From Sanguinoderma infundibulare (lineage: Eukaryota > Basidiomycota > Agaricomycetes > Polyporales > Polyporaceae), in NCBI GenBank assembly GCA_032821775.1, contig JAVLRN010000003.1, positions 2,542,001-2,606,000 on the forward strand: a stretch of DNA of 64,000 nt, in the 5' to 3' direction. The notes under the pieces were generated by a model that saw only the letters and a list, made by a program, of their open reading frames with translations, ran no database searches and had not been told where the DNA came from. The position numbers were made by a program, and so were the translations under genes. Of this stretch, positions 23,845 through 34,873 are shown one piece after another (the first letter of the stretch is position 1; every line of letters starts with the position of its first letter).

Positions 23845-25295
23845 ATGTCCACCACACGTGCCGCGACCTCCAAACCAACGACTCGGATCCCGACGACACA
23901 GAAGTCATGGCATGTCATCGCGCGCGGCAAGCCCGCGGAAGTGCTCAAGTTCGGAGACGTCCCGGTCCCAAAACTGAAAAAGGGCCACGTCCTCGTCAAG
24001 GTGCACGCAGCTGCGCTTAACCCCATGTACGTGGTTTCGCTCAATAGCGCTCCCATGTCGTCTATAAACATACGGAACCGTACTCATGTTTGCCCCGCGC
24101 AAACAGTGGGTTCAAATCCATGAGGTTTCTGCCCAGTTTTATTGTGCGCCGCTCCAAGGCACATGAGAGCGACTTCACCGGCGTCGTTGTGGACGGCAAC
24201 GGCACCGAATTCAAGGAGGGGGATGAGATCATTGGCGTGAACCATATCTGTGAGTTGCGCTCCCTCCAGGCCCATCCCCGTGCGCACCCGCCTCATGGTT
24301 GCCTTCTCGCGTCGCGGTTTCGATCATGCTCCACTTGCTTGAGCGTAGCGGTCTACTACGTGAGCGGCTATGGTGCTCTTGCGCAGTACACCCGGGTCTC
24401 TACCTCTCATGCGGTCCTTCGCCCCAAGAACGTCACCCCGACCGGAGCCTCAGGCTTTCCGCTCGCCGGCCTGACCGCGTACCAGGCTCTCTTTCACCAA
24501 GCCAAGCTCAAGGAGGGCCAGTTAGTGTTCATCAACGGCGGCAGCACCGCCGTCGGATCCTTTGCCATCCAGCTCGCCAAGGCGAAGGGTTGCCGCGTCG
24601 CCGCCAGCGCGTCAGGCAAGAACGAGCAGTACGTCAGGAGCTTGGGCGCAGATGAGGTTCGTGTTTCGTTTTGGCGTTGGGCTCCCGCTTGCTCCGTCTT
24701 TTCGCTGGCTGACATGCGAACGGGGCCTCTGGCCACCTAGTTCTTTGATTACACCAAGGGTCCGGTGCATGAGCAGCTCATTGCCTCGGACCGCAACCCG
24801 AAGTACCATGTCTTCCTGGAGGCAGCGGGCCTCATCGACACCGAACTCTTCGTCCAGAGCGACAAGTATCTTGTGCCCAGGGGCGTGTTCCTGTCGGTCG
24901 GGCCGGGGGGGAATATTAATGAATACTTGAAATACTTCTGGAAGGTCGTACTGCAGCCGTCTTGGTTGGGTGGAACGAATCGGGCTTGGAAGTGAGTTCC
25001 ACCATGCATATACATCCATGAATAGGTTGGTGACGGACGGAGCGCTACACAGGTTGATCGGCGTCGACCCTGCGAAGAAGGACCTTGAGGGCTTCGTTAA
25101 GCTGGTGGCGGAAGGTGAGCCATCGGGTTCCCCTCGTGTGCTATGTGATTGCCGCTGACCATGGGCGCAGGCAAAGTAAAGCCTATCGTCGATTCAGTCT
25201 ACTCATTCGAGGATGCATTGAAGGCATACGAGCGGATTCAGACAGGGAGGGCGACTGGAAAAGTTATCGTGAAAGTCAATCCTGCTGCGGAGTAA
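23845..25295 (+). CDS. MDR-family zinc-type dehydrogenase / quinone oxidoreductase-like protein
   Basis: Medium-chain dehydrogenases/reductases use NADP(H) to reduce quinones, enones or carbonyls. The N-terminal GroES-like domain starts TTQKSWHVIARGKPAEVLKF with GDVPVPKLKKGHVLVKVHAA. The nucleotide-binding Rossmann motif is GQLVFINGGSTAVGSFAIQL, close to the AxxGVG loop of quinone oxidoreductases, then AKAKGCRVAASAS. The C-terminus reads YSFEDALKAYERIQTGRATG then KVIVKVNP. No structural or catalytic zinc cysteine cluster is visible, which favours a zinc-independent member. Around six introns give about 355 aa. The substrate is unknown. It has no obvious functional partner next door. Confidence 0.82.
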
Positions 25296-25995
25296 TCCGC
25301 GTCAGGGCACCAAATGTCTGTACGCTCTCCTTTGGAATAATTGTTACATGGATGCTCTCCGGCATAGTTTGTTTTATCATCTGCACTAGTACCTCGTGAC
25401 ATTATACACTCTGTCAGCTATTCTCCCCTAGGTACCCTAACACTTTCTTATACCACGGGTTCATGGCCCTTGCGCCGTGTGGTCCGCATGCATGAGCGTG
25501 TCATGGTAGATTGCCGGTGGCAGGTGGTGAATTAGCACTTGCAGGAGTACGAGGTAAGAAGGCCTGTCGAATGGACATCATGTCAATGTTCGCTATGGGA
25601 TGTTCTCTGATCCTTGCTATCAACAAAGTCCCGCACGCTGTGGCTCCTGTCAGTGGCCTACCTGTCCAAACCGAACTGAAGTTTAACCTGTTGTTCCCGC
25701 CGTCGTAGCATACACCCGATATTCCCGACCTTCTGTCCACATCCCCGAGCCTTAGGTCCGCTGCTGCCACCGGCTCGGGACCGTGAAGACACTCCAAGAG
25801 CGTGCCTCTGGGTCCTCCAACACTCGATCGCACGTCCGCAGCGCGCACTATGCGTTCGGTCAACTAGTAGCAGTCGTAGAGACATTCAAGGGAGAGACCT
25901 CAACAAGATTAAATCCGAATTTAAATTGATTACATAATCGAACATGTGTCTAACCTTGACGCTACGGCCCAGGATGGGCTCAGCTCTACACAACC
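25296..25995. other. Intergenic region before NDUFA12
   Basis: A 700-bp interval. Open frames on both strands here are short and lack domain character; I see no gene. Confidence 0.3.
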
Positions 25996-26657
25996 ATGGT
26001 CTCCCTGCAGCGGACTCTCCGCTCTATTCGCCGCGTCGGCCTTCGGGAATGGTGGAGGCAGATGCAGTACATTGGTGATGCAAAGTCGGGCCGATTTGTG
26101 GGCAAGGACCAGTGCGTAACGTCTCCTTCCCAAAGGCACTTGCTGTACTTAGCAGGCAAAATCGCTCAGGTTCGGCAACCGTTACTTCGAGAATTATAAT
26201 GCTGAGGAGGAGATTCCTGGTGAGCGGTATCTGTTGTAAACGGACGTTCCAAGTTGTCGGTATTGAGAGGGTCCACCAGGCCGTCATCGTTGGGTGGACT
26301 ACGCTCAGGTGCGTCTCTTTGTGCATGTTGACTCCGCGACCCCCCGATCAATGTCGTTCTGCGTGTAGCACGACTACAATGCTACCCAGGTGCCCCCAGA
26401 GTGGCACTCATGGATTCACCACATCCGCAAGGACCCCCCGACCGAAGACAGGATCGTGCAGAACCTCTCCCCTCCGTGGAAGACGGTATGTCTGGCTTTG
26501 ACCCAAACTCATTCGCACTCCTCCTTATCGTACACATCAGCCCTGGGTGGAGAACCTTACTGGAACTCGTGGTGCTTTCCGGACGTATAACACCACCCGT
26601 CCCAAGGTCGAGCATTGGGAACCGAAGACCATTACCCGAGGACAGTCGTCCGTATAG
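25996..26657 (+). CDS. NDUFA12: NADH:ubiquinone oxidoreductase subunit NDUFA12 (B17.2)
   Basis: An accessory subunit of mitochondrial complex I that sits at the matrix arm. Five exons (25996-26111, 26170-26219, 26280-26308, 26369-26485, 26541-26657) give 142 aa, the family size. The diagnostic core is QFGNRYFENYN, PGRHRWVDYAQ and VPPEWHSWIHHIRKDPPTED. The C-terminus WEPKTITRG also fits. The third exon is only 29 nt. The gene faces the L-2-hydroxyglutarate dehydrogenase gene, with only 53 bp between stop codons, so their 3' ends may overlap as transcripts. Confidence 0.93.
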
Positions 26658-26710
26658 AACGGTGTCTCTGCGAATTTATCGGTGACATGTACGTATACAA
26701 TACTACCCGG

Positions 26711-28255
26711 TTATACATGCCCGCCGCCCATCATGTCATCAACTACGTACTCAGCGATCGCGAGGCACGACGTCAACCCCGGGCTCTCTATCCCAAGCAG
26801 ACTGATCAAGTTCCCCTCGCCCTGACCGTCGGCGTGGTCCTGACGGAAGACGAAGTCCTGGAACCCTGCCCCAGGCCCGACGATCTTGGGCCTAATGCCG
26901 CAATAGTCAGGCTGGAAGCCTTCGAAGTCAACATCCGGCAGATACTCCTTGACGGCGTGGTACATAAGCTCCATGCGGGAGCCGTCAGGTATAAGATGCT
27001 GCTGCCAGAAGTCCGCATTGCCGTCGCCATCGGGCAGGGAGAGCCAGTCGAGGTCTGGCCCGAACCGTACCTTCCCCTGCAAGTCCAGCGTGAGATGCGT
27101 TCCTAGAGAGGCGAACGCGTGCTTGTCTTTGCTAGCAGGAGGGCAGGGGTATATCAGGTGCGATACGTTCCTGATCCCGGGCCCGTGGTACGAGGCGTAC
27201 GACCCCCTCCCGAAATACATGGGTATCCGCTTGTCTTCTGGAAGGACGGTGTTCAGGATGAGTGGCGCCGCGAGACCGGCGCAGTTTATGACGGTTCGGG
27301 CAAGCAGTGCGTCCCCTTCCTCTGCGTCGCCGGTCACAAGTTGCACAACCCAACCAGGCTGGTCTCGACTGGGGTCGATGCGGACGACCCTGGTGGAGTA
27401 GACGAGTTCGCTACCTTCTGCGTCTAATATGTCCTTCTCCAGACTCGCCATGAGGGAATGTGAGTCCACGATTCCTGTCTCGGGACTCCATAGGGCAGCA
27501 GCGATGTCCTTGCTCAAGTCGGGCTCGAGCTCCAGGGCTTCATCGCTTCCTATCAGCTTGGTGGGTAACACTGGCGACTGGAGCCGGGAAGGGTCGGAAT
27601 GTATGGGCCATTGGAGCTTCTGAGCTTTGGTGTGGAGGCTTTCGATATATGGACGTTGCTCTGCGCGTGCGACGACGAGCTTGCCGGTTTTCTCGAAGGG
27701 TATGTTGTACTTCTCGCAGCGGTCGTAGAGGAGCGTCCGTCCGCGGAGGCATAGTCTGGTCTTGAGTGAATCAGGCGGGTAGTAGAGTCCTGCCGTGCAG
27801 TATGTTAAATTGAACACCGAGCAAAGAGATACACGAACGCACCACACACCTGCATGGACAACTTCCGAGTTTCGAGCGCTGCAGCCCTTGTGAGCGGGGG
27901 GCTGATGGAAACCGCTTCGTGCATATCATGACTGACCTCGTCTCCTGTCCGGGCAGGGTGTGTCTTTCGACAAGGTAAGTGGATTTGCGTGGGAATATTT
28001 GGCCAAGACGTTGCGCGATCGCAAGACCGACGACACCTGTTGTCCGGTCAAAACAAGGGACAGATCCAGAAGTAGGAGGGAGATATTTCGCGTTACCTCC
28101 CCCAACGACAAGGTGGTCTACAGCGTACTCTGGAGTCTGATGATGGAGACTTTCGCCTCAGCCTCGATGCTAGACGGTGCTTTCCGTTGCACACGCACCT
28201 TGAACTCGTATCTTTGAGCACTGTTGAGAGCCGAGCGAAGTCCTTTCACTTGCAT
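26711..28255 (-). CDS. L2HGDH: L-2-hydroxyglutarate dehydrogenase, mitochondrial
   Basis: This FAD enzyme oxidises L-2-hydroxyglutarate, a side product of TCA-cycle dehydrogenases, to 2-oxoglutarate. Five exons (28255-28199, 28136-28097, 28036-27937, 27878-27850, 27789-26711) join in phase to 434 aa. The N-terminus MQVKGLRSALNSAQRYEFK looks like a mitochondrial presequence. The FAD-binding dinucleotide fold follows as VDHLVVGGGVVGLAIAQRL, then ARNSEVVHAGLYYPPDSLK, typical of the DAO/L2HGDH family. The end, PKIVGPGAGFQDFVFRQDHA then LLGIESPGLTSCLAIAEYV, closes the FAD site. The first four exons are tiny and easily missed. It is divergent from the CNS1 gene. Confidence 0.93.
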
Positions 28256-28645
28256 CGTTGTAGGATGTCGATGAAGACAAGCGGCGACTGTTCTTGCCTT
28301 ATAATTAGCGAACAGATGAGAACTTCGGCGGCGGCCTGCGGCCCGGGCGTCCGTACGGTCTTCCGTCCTACGACACCCAAGCAAGCGGGTCTTTCGGACT
28401 TCCGTGCGAGAAGAGTCGTGGGCCGGTGTGGTCTCTCTGACTCTCTCATGGGCTGATCGCAGAGTGGACGATACGCCGGGAACTGCGTCATTTGAAGATT
28501 AGATTAGATCTACATCAGTATGGCCACTCGATCGAAGTTTGCAGTTGCCCCGAGGTTGGTCTCCGTACAGGCTGCACCTCGTCTATCCTCTCTCCGGAAG
28601 TCAGATATAACCGCCCTAACACTACTTCTTGTAATTCGTACGACA
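28256..28645. promoter_or_regulatory. Divergent promoter region L2HGDH / CNS1 (390 bp)
   Basis: This interval lies between two outward-facing start codons. Upstream in-frame codons before 28646 extend the CNS1 frame, but no in-frame ATG gives a better start. No clear core promoter motif. Confidence 0.35.
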
Positions 28646-29906
28646 ATGGCGACCGAGGGCCTCCCCCTACCTCAACCCGCGCCCATCGAGGACAAGATGG
28701 CCGCATTCGACACCGTCCCCCTCTTCATGAGATCTCTACCTGAAGACGGCGTGGAGGACCCAGCGATAGCAGCGTTGCAGAGCCTTGCGTACGAAGGAAC
28801 CCCAGATGGTAGGTAAGATATCCCGCCGCCCTCGTTACGACGTTATGATCGACGGTGTGCCTATGATTAGAGGTCGCTCAAAATTTCAAGGAGCAGGGTA
28901 ACGACTACTACAAGGGCAAGAGGTACCGAGAGGCACTTGGGTTCTACTCGCAGGGTATAGAAGCGAACCCCACAGACAAACCCTTGTTGGATGCATTGCT
29001 TTGCAATCGTGCGGCATGTAATTTGGAGCTTCGTAAGTTGCAGTTCTGTTGTGCTCGTCCCAATGCTGAACTGAAGAGTCAGAGAACTATGGCTCGGTAC
29101 TCCGAGATTGCTCAAAAGCAATAAGCGTGAATGCACGGTCTTCCAAGGCGTACTACCGATCCGCCATGGCTCTCATTGCCCTGGAGCGCTACGACGATGC
29201 CTTGGATGCTTGTGATCGATGTCTCCAGTTCGATAAAGAGAATCGGACCATTCAAGCCGCTAGGGACAAAGCTGCGAACCTGAAGGAGACAAAGGAGAGC
29301 AAGGAAAGACAGCGCCAGGAGAGGATACGGCAAGAGCAAGCGAAAAGGCAGCGATTACAGGCATCGTACCGGGTGAGTACCTCTCCCTTGATTACGCCCG
29401 AATGATGGGTCTGATGTACTGTTTGCATCCCACAGGAGCGCAATATAATTGACATACCAGTCCCAGACAATGTGGCGAAGAACTCGTACGAACCGGATTT
29501 CGATCCCGAGGATCCCTCCGGCCACACGATCATCTTCCCCGTTCTATTCATGTACCCGCAGCACGCGACCACGGACCTGATCTCCCACTTCCAAGAAGAC
29601 ACGCCGTTCTCAGCGCACCTCAGCGTCATGTTTCCTCCCAACGCGCCGCAGCCCGAGTGGGATAAGAAGGGAGAGTATGCGGCCGGGAACCTGGTGGTCC
29701 TTGGGTGGACGAAGAGGCGAAGGCTCCTCAAGATCGGTAAGAAGATGACGCTGCGGGACGTATGCAAGGCGGCGAAAGCGAAGGAGGGGGACCCGACGGA
29801 CGGCCTCGAGATGCGCGATGGAACGCTGACGTTCGTTGTGTTGCCCAAGGGTGAGGAGGAGCAGAAGTGGGTGGCGGACTTCAAGAAGACCAGAGAATCT
29901 TCTTAG
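28646..29906 (+). CDS. CNS1: Hsp90 cochaperone Cns1/TTC4 (TPR protein)
   Basis: Cns1/TTC4 binds Hsp70 and Hsp90 C-termini through TPRs and, in yeast, supports translation elongation factor 2 folding. Four exons (28646-28808, 28871-29032, 29083-29372, 29436-29906) give 361 aa. TPR units start near residue 55 with NFKEQGNDYYKGKRYREALG, then LLCNRAACNLEL and SSKAYYRSAMALIALERYDD. A charged helix rich in Lys, Glu and Gln follows (KETKESKERQRQERIRQEQA). The C-terminal wheel domain contains HTIIFPVLFMYPQHATTDLI. The start MATEGLPLPQ was chosen because the region upstream lacks conserved coding character. Confidence 0.92.
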
Positions 29907-30361
29907 ACGGTGTAGATCCTCCGGTTGCAATGGTGATAAATGTACAACAAGCGTAAATGTCGTAGGTTGAGCCGGCGATAGAAGCATCCTGCAGCAAGGC
30001 GTAATAGCAGCGTAAAGTACCGATGAATTTCAAGTCAAGAGCTCCAATTAATGACCATGATCGCGTAAGCGCCAGAGCCAGGTCCGTTTGTGCTTGTTTG
30101 TCACTTTCCCAGCGCGGCAATCTCAGCGCTCGCAAAACATCCGCCAGAAAGCACCAACGGACACACTATCGACGACGGCGACAGGTTCGGTGAGTGTTAT
30201 TATGCCATTTCTGTGTGCATTGTGGACCGGAGGATGCTGTTGGGCCTGCGGTGGAGGAATGGGATGGGAGGAATTGGTGGAATGGGATGGATTGACCGAG
30301 TCCGGTTTGGATGCTAACCAGACCTTGTTTATCGACTACCAGGACCCTCAAGACCAGCAAG
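29907..30361. promoter_or_regulatory. CNS1 3' region and eS7 promoter with probable 5' UTR intron
   Basis: The 455-bp interval upstream of the eS7 ATG contains a GGTGAGT donor near 30,189 and a CTACCAG acceptor ending at about 30,342, so a 5' UTR intron of about 150 nt is likely, as is common in fungal ribosomal protein genes. I found no C/D or H/ACA box signature inside it. Confidence 0.45.
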
Positions 30362-31108
30362 ATGTCCGTCCAGCACAAGATCTTCCGCACGGCCAACGCG
30401 CCCAGGAGCCCTCCAGATGAGACTGAGGTCGCGGTCGCGCAGGCGATCATCGATCTCGAGAACAGCGCACCCGAGCTTAAGGGCGAGCTCCGCCCCCTCC
30501 AGATCTCCGCTGCCCGTGAGGTCGATGTCCGTGGTGGCAAGAAAGCCATCGTCATCTTTGTCCCCGTCCCCCAGCTCAAGGCATTCCACAAAGTCCAGCA
30601 GAGGTCGGTTTTCATCCAGATCCTATGCCGTCACGCCGAGTGCAGGTTTCACCGGAACTGAGACTGACTATGTTTTTGTGCTTTAGGCTGACGCGTGAGC
30701 TCGAGAAGAAGTTCTCTGACCGTCACGTTGTCTTCGTCGCGCAGCGTCGGATGCTCCGCAAGCCTACTCGCAACTCGCGCGTACAACAAAAGCGCCCCCG
30801 TTCGCGTACGCTTACGAGCGTCCACGACAAGATCCTCGAGGACCTTGTCTTCCCTACAGAAATCGTTGGCAAGAGAACACGGGTGGCAGTTGACGGCTCA
30901 AAACTCCTCAAAGTGTACGTCCCGCTATTGTTTCTATTTTGGCCGACTGGGCCACATTGGCCAAAACTGACATGTTGCGTGCCCCAGTTTCCTTGACGCC
31001 AAGGACGCCACTTCATTGGAGTACAAGCTTGACTCGTTCTCGTCGGTGTACCGCCGCCTGACAGGAAAGGATGTTGTTTTCGAGTTCCCGGTGCAGGCGC
31101 AGGACTAG
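30362..31108 (+). CDS. RPS7: 40S ribosomal protein eS7
   Basis: eS7 is a small-subunit ribosomal protein needed for pre-18S rRNA processing. Three exons (30362-30603, 30687-30914, 30988-31108) give 196 aa. The sequence opens [20 protein letters not shown] and contains [40 protein letters not shown] and [20 protein letters not shown], ending in the short acidic tail EFPVQAQD. These match eS7 throughout. The ATG lies just after the probable 5' UTR intron. Confidence 0.97.
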
Positions 31109-31570
31109 AGGGCTGCGGCGGCGCCGGCGTTATGGGTGTATAGCACTATGTGATTACTGTTTGAGCACGATGAAAAATGTATGCGCGCATGCCCCTCCTC
31201 GGACCCCGGGCTGCCTTATCCTGCACCTCCGTCGCCTGGAAGCGGACCCGGTGAACCGGCTGTTTGAGAAAATGGGCGTGCGGACTGACGTTCAGGGGGC
31301 CGTCGGGCAGAGTGTCGGAGTGGTGGACGACTAGTGTGGGAGGAGAGCAGGGTGCGCGCGCCTGAGGCCGCCCCGAGCAGCCGAGTCGGGAGCACGTGGG
31401 TGTTGTGGTTCTCCATCGCAAACGGCTGAATAGAGCAAGACTTGGTCCTTGGCCCCCCTTCTTCTCTCCTTCTGCTACATACCCGACATTCCTCCCCGGC
31501 CTCTGCGCCCCTCTTCCCCCCCTCCGTATCGCGGCATCCCCGCCCCGAACGAGCCCGCGGTCGTCCTACC
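31109..31570. promoter_or_regulatory. Intergenic region eS7 - Rab
   Basis: A 462-bp interval with a C/T-rich block at about 31,450-31,560 just before the Rab start, as is usual for fungal leaders. No gene seen. Confidence 0.35.
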
Positions 31571-32986
31571 ATGATGGCGGAGTATCCACGTCTGGATCCC
31601 TACAGGAAGGCCCGATACGACCAGGGGGTCGATGCGAAGATAGTAATCATGGGCAACACAGGTTGGCACTTCTCTTTGCCTGCGTGCCCTCCCATGTGTC
31701 GCATTACGTGAACCGCGCAAAGGCTGACACGTCGCGCAGGCGTCGGCAAGACCAGCCTGCTGCACAGATATACCCAGGGCAAGTTCGATCCCAAGAATAC
31801 CACTTCCACTACCGGCGCATTCTTCGTCACCAAGAAGGTCAACGTAGACGGCACCAAGGTTAGACTCCAGCTGTGGGATACAGCGGGCCAGGAGCGATTT
31901 CGCAGCATGGTGCGTTGCCCCCCGCTCGCAACACCCGCCCATTGCGGCCCACCCTAACGCCTGTGTGTCCAGGCACCGATGTACTACCGCGGCGCGAACG
32001 CTGCATTGTTGTTGTACGATATCACGAACGCGTCCAGCTTTGAAGACGTCCGCGGATGGTTGGAAGGTGCGCACAATAGCACTAATTGCATTTGATGCCT
32101 CTGTTCGTTACCAGACATTCATCCTTCTCACATCATGCCAATTGGCATTTGCAGAGCTCAAGAAGAACTGTTCCCCCGACTTGATCATCTACATCGTCGG
32201 CGCAAAGGCCGACCTGCACCACTTCAGACAGGTCACGTCCGACCTCGCCCGCCTATCGCTTCATACATGGTTTCCACCTCCGCGTCCACCAACGCCTCCC
32301 CCTCCCCCGGTACCTTCCACCTTCTCTTACATCCGTCCCCGCTTCACATCCTTCACCAGCATCCGCTCCGTTCCAACATTATCCACTACCAACACAAAAC
32401 CGCAATCCCCTCCCCCCGAACCCGACAACTACAACGATTCACGGGTGTCCGGCCTCAAGCGTTCCAATACTTCTGCCTATACCCGTCCGCGCGCCAAGAG
32501 CGGCGATCTGCTAATACCTAGGTCCAACTCGGTTAACACTGGGGCGCGGCCAATACCCTCCCGCTTCGCATTCCGGCCCGGGGGCTGGAACGAGATTGGT
32601 GACAGTAGCAGCAATAGCCTACCGGAAGACGATGACGAGGCGGAAACGGGCGAAGACCAGGAATGGGGCCTCCGGAAAGGCATGGAATTGTTTGAGGTGT
32701 CCGCCAAGGATGACTTCGGTAAGCCAATAGACCCTCTGGATGGTGTGGCGTAGATGCTCATTCGGATGCCGCCCACCAAGGCATTCAACATCTGTTCGAC
32801 AGCCTTATAGCCGCTATCATCGAGAAAAAAGACATGATCGAGCGCGAGAACGAGATCAAGAGGCGCGACAGCGTCCTGCTCTCTAGTTCCGCAACGCCCG
32901 TTTGGGCTGCCCAGGCTGACCAGGAGGAAGCCCGCGAAAAGGCCCGAACGGCCGCTGGCTCGTCATGGAGTTGTTGTCAGACATAG
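31571..32986 (+). CDS. Rab-family small GTPase with large internal insertion
   Basis: Rab GTPases act as membrane-bound switches in vesicle traffic. Five exons (31571-31661, 31740-31909, 31973-32066, 32155-32718, 32781-32986) give 374 aa against about 200 in a normal Rab. G1 is GVGKTSLL at residues 31-38, then the switch I region with [11 protein letters not shown]3 WDTAGQERF, and [19 protein letters not shown]4 reads GAKAD (134-138) where NKxD is usual. G5 (SAK) follows only at 301-303, so about 130 extra residues, rich in Pro and Ser, separate the two motifs. The C-terminus ends in Cys-Cys-Gln-Thr (371-374), suitable for prenylation. The intron at 32719-32780 removes an in-frame stop. The subfamily is uncertain, perhaps Rab5/Rab21-like. 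Confidence 0.88.
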
Positions 32987-33535
32987 CGTCCGCTCCATTT
33001 TCTGTCCTCCGTTTCAGACAGTCTCGGGGCTCGGGGCTCTCTTTCCCATACTGCGCCAGGTTGCCTACCCACTGCTTCTACACTTTATGACTCTATGTTA
33101 TTACTTTTTGTTACGCGCATCATGACCAGGCCTGTCTTCCCATGTTCTAGCACACCTCTCATCTGTCCATACGCCCCAACGTCGTCTGTCTACCTACGCC
33201 CCCTATCTCATGACACTCTTCCGATTTATCGCTTTTTACTGCATATCGTATTGTACATACAACGTCCATAGTGAACTAGCTCGGTTGGTTTTCGTCGCAC
33301 TCATGATGAAATGCAATGCACGTCGTGCTGCTCTCGATATCTGTAACCTTAGGTCTATATGAAACTTCCGTCCGAGCTGGAAGACAGCAACCGCGCTTGA
33401 TTTGGCTAGTGTACTGCACTCGGGCGTGGGCTCACCCCGGTCGTATGCATAAGCTGCCTGTGCCGGCCCGAGCTTGCTTCCTCCTTCCTTACGCTCCCCT
33501 CCCACCCATCCTCCACGCTCAGAGCCCACCTCGCC
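32987..33535. other. Intergenic region Rab - AMMECR1
   Basis: A 549-bp interval with both flanking genes on the plus strand. I see no gene or RNA element. Confidence 0.3.
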
Positions 33536-34553
33536 ATGTCCAACGCCGAGTCTGAGCTCGTCAAGCCTGGAGAGGAGGCCGAGCAGATGTGCCTTCCCGA
33601 CCACTGTTTCCACTGCTTTGATGCCCTCTTCTGCGCACTCACGTCCTCCAAGCCCATTCCGGCCAAGTTTCCCGACGGCAAATAGTATGCATCGCATCCC
33701 TCGTAGCATTCTCTCGGGCTCTCGCTGACGCTCTTGGACGCAGCCCCCTCTTCGTGACATGGAACACGCGATCGTCCCGCCCCGGGAGGGCCCCAAGGCT
33801 CCGGGGCTGCATCGGCACCTTTGAGCCCCAGCCACTCCGCGATGGTTTAGCAGAGTATGCACTCATCAGTGCGTTCCGTGACCACAGGTTCCGGAAGATC
33901 GAAGAATGGGAGCTCGAGTCCCTCGAATGCGCGTACGTAGTCCCCCGCTCATCCGCCCGATGTCCCGATGTGCCAGCTGAGATGCCAATCCAATCCGCCA
34001 ACCCCCTCTCTCCCTCCCCCGCGCCCGATCCCCGCTCCCCGCTCCCCCCGCCGCCGCCGCCGCCGCCTCTGATCATGTGTGCACGACCACCACGCCATGC
34101 CACACACACGGGACGCTCGCGCTCGGGTGCCCGCCCGCCCGCCCGCACGCACGCAGCGTCTCGCTCCTGATCGACTTCGAGGACGCGGAGAACTACCTCG
34201 ACTGGACCGTCGGCGTGCACGGCATCCAGATCTCCTTCCCGCACCCGTCCCTGCTCCCCGTCGCGCCCTCGCCGTCCTCGGCCCCGTCCCCGCTCTCGTC
34301 CTCGAGCTCGCTCCCGACGCGCGGCGCGCTCAAGCACGCCTTCTCCGCCTGCTACCTCCCCGAGGTCGCCGAAGACCAGGGCTGGGACCAGCTCGCGGCC
34401 GTCGACAGCGCCATCCGCAAGGCCGGCTGGAACGGGCGCATCTCTGAGGACCTCCGCCGCGCGGTCAAGGTGCGCAGGTACCAGAGCCGCCAGTGCTCGG
34501 TCGCCTGGGAGGAGTTCGCCCGCTGGAGGAGCGCCAACGGGGGCACCGTCTAG
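33536..34553 (+). CDS. AMMECR1-domain protein
   Basis: AMMECR1 proteins are a universally conserved family of unclear function. Three exons (33536-33684, 33744-33932, 34157-34553) give 244 aa. The family signature RLRGCIGTFEPQPLRDGLAE is at the start of exon 2, followed by YALISAFRDHRFRKIEEWEL. DFEDAENYLDWTVGVHGIQI opens exon 3, and EVAEDQGWDQLAAVDSAIRK is the C-terminal helix. A Ser/Pro-rich loop within exon 3 is an expansion relative to short homologues. The second intron is long for this region (224 nt) and GC-rich, and carries a (CCG)n microsatellite. Confidence 0.92.
34048..34067. repeat. (CCG)n microsatellite in an AMMECR1 intron
   Basis: About six to seven CCG units lie inside the 33933-34156 intron, followed by CGCC-type repeats at about 34,131-34,153. 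Replication slippage could make this intron length-polymorphic. Confidence 0.75.
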
Positions 34554-34873
34554 ATTGATTGCGTCTGTCCCGACTTGACGTGTTCTCGTCCCTCATGACC
34601 ATCATCAGGGTAGACCCTCTTTGCATCGTGCATCGCTCCCGTTCATGTGCATATGAACGTGGGGACTCGGGGACCTCGTTTCGTGCTTCTGCTACTAGAG
34701 TCGGAACTTAGGGAGCCATCTTCCTTTTCTTACAATCGTGCCGTGGATCAATTTGACAGGAGTACTCAGTGAACGGACTGTAACCATATAAGTAGATTGC
34801 TTTCATTACGGCGATCATTGGCATGTATGTGTAGATCAGTGGTGCGGATGTGTTGTTGAATGTACAAGGTTGC
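34554..34873. other. Convergent gap AMMECR1 - PPR
   Basis: 320 bp between stop codons; no feature recognised beyond expected 3' untranslated sequence. Confidence 0.3.

Noticed and set aside
24105..24120. GGTTCAAATCC resembling a tRNA B box
   Set aside because: It lies at an exon start of the MDR oxidoreductase gene and no A box or clover-leaf flanks could be folded around it.
25501..25863. Overlapping frames on both strands between the MDR gene and NDUFA12
   Set aside because: No signal of conservation, domain or splice structure.
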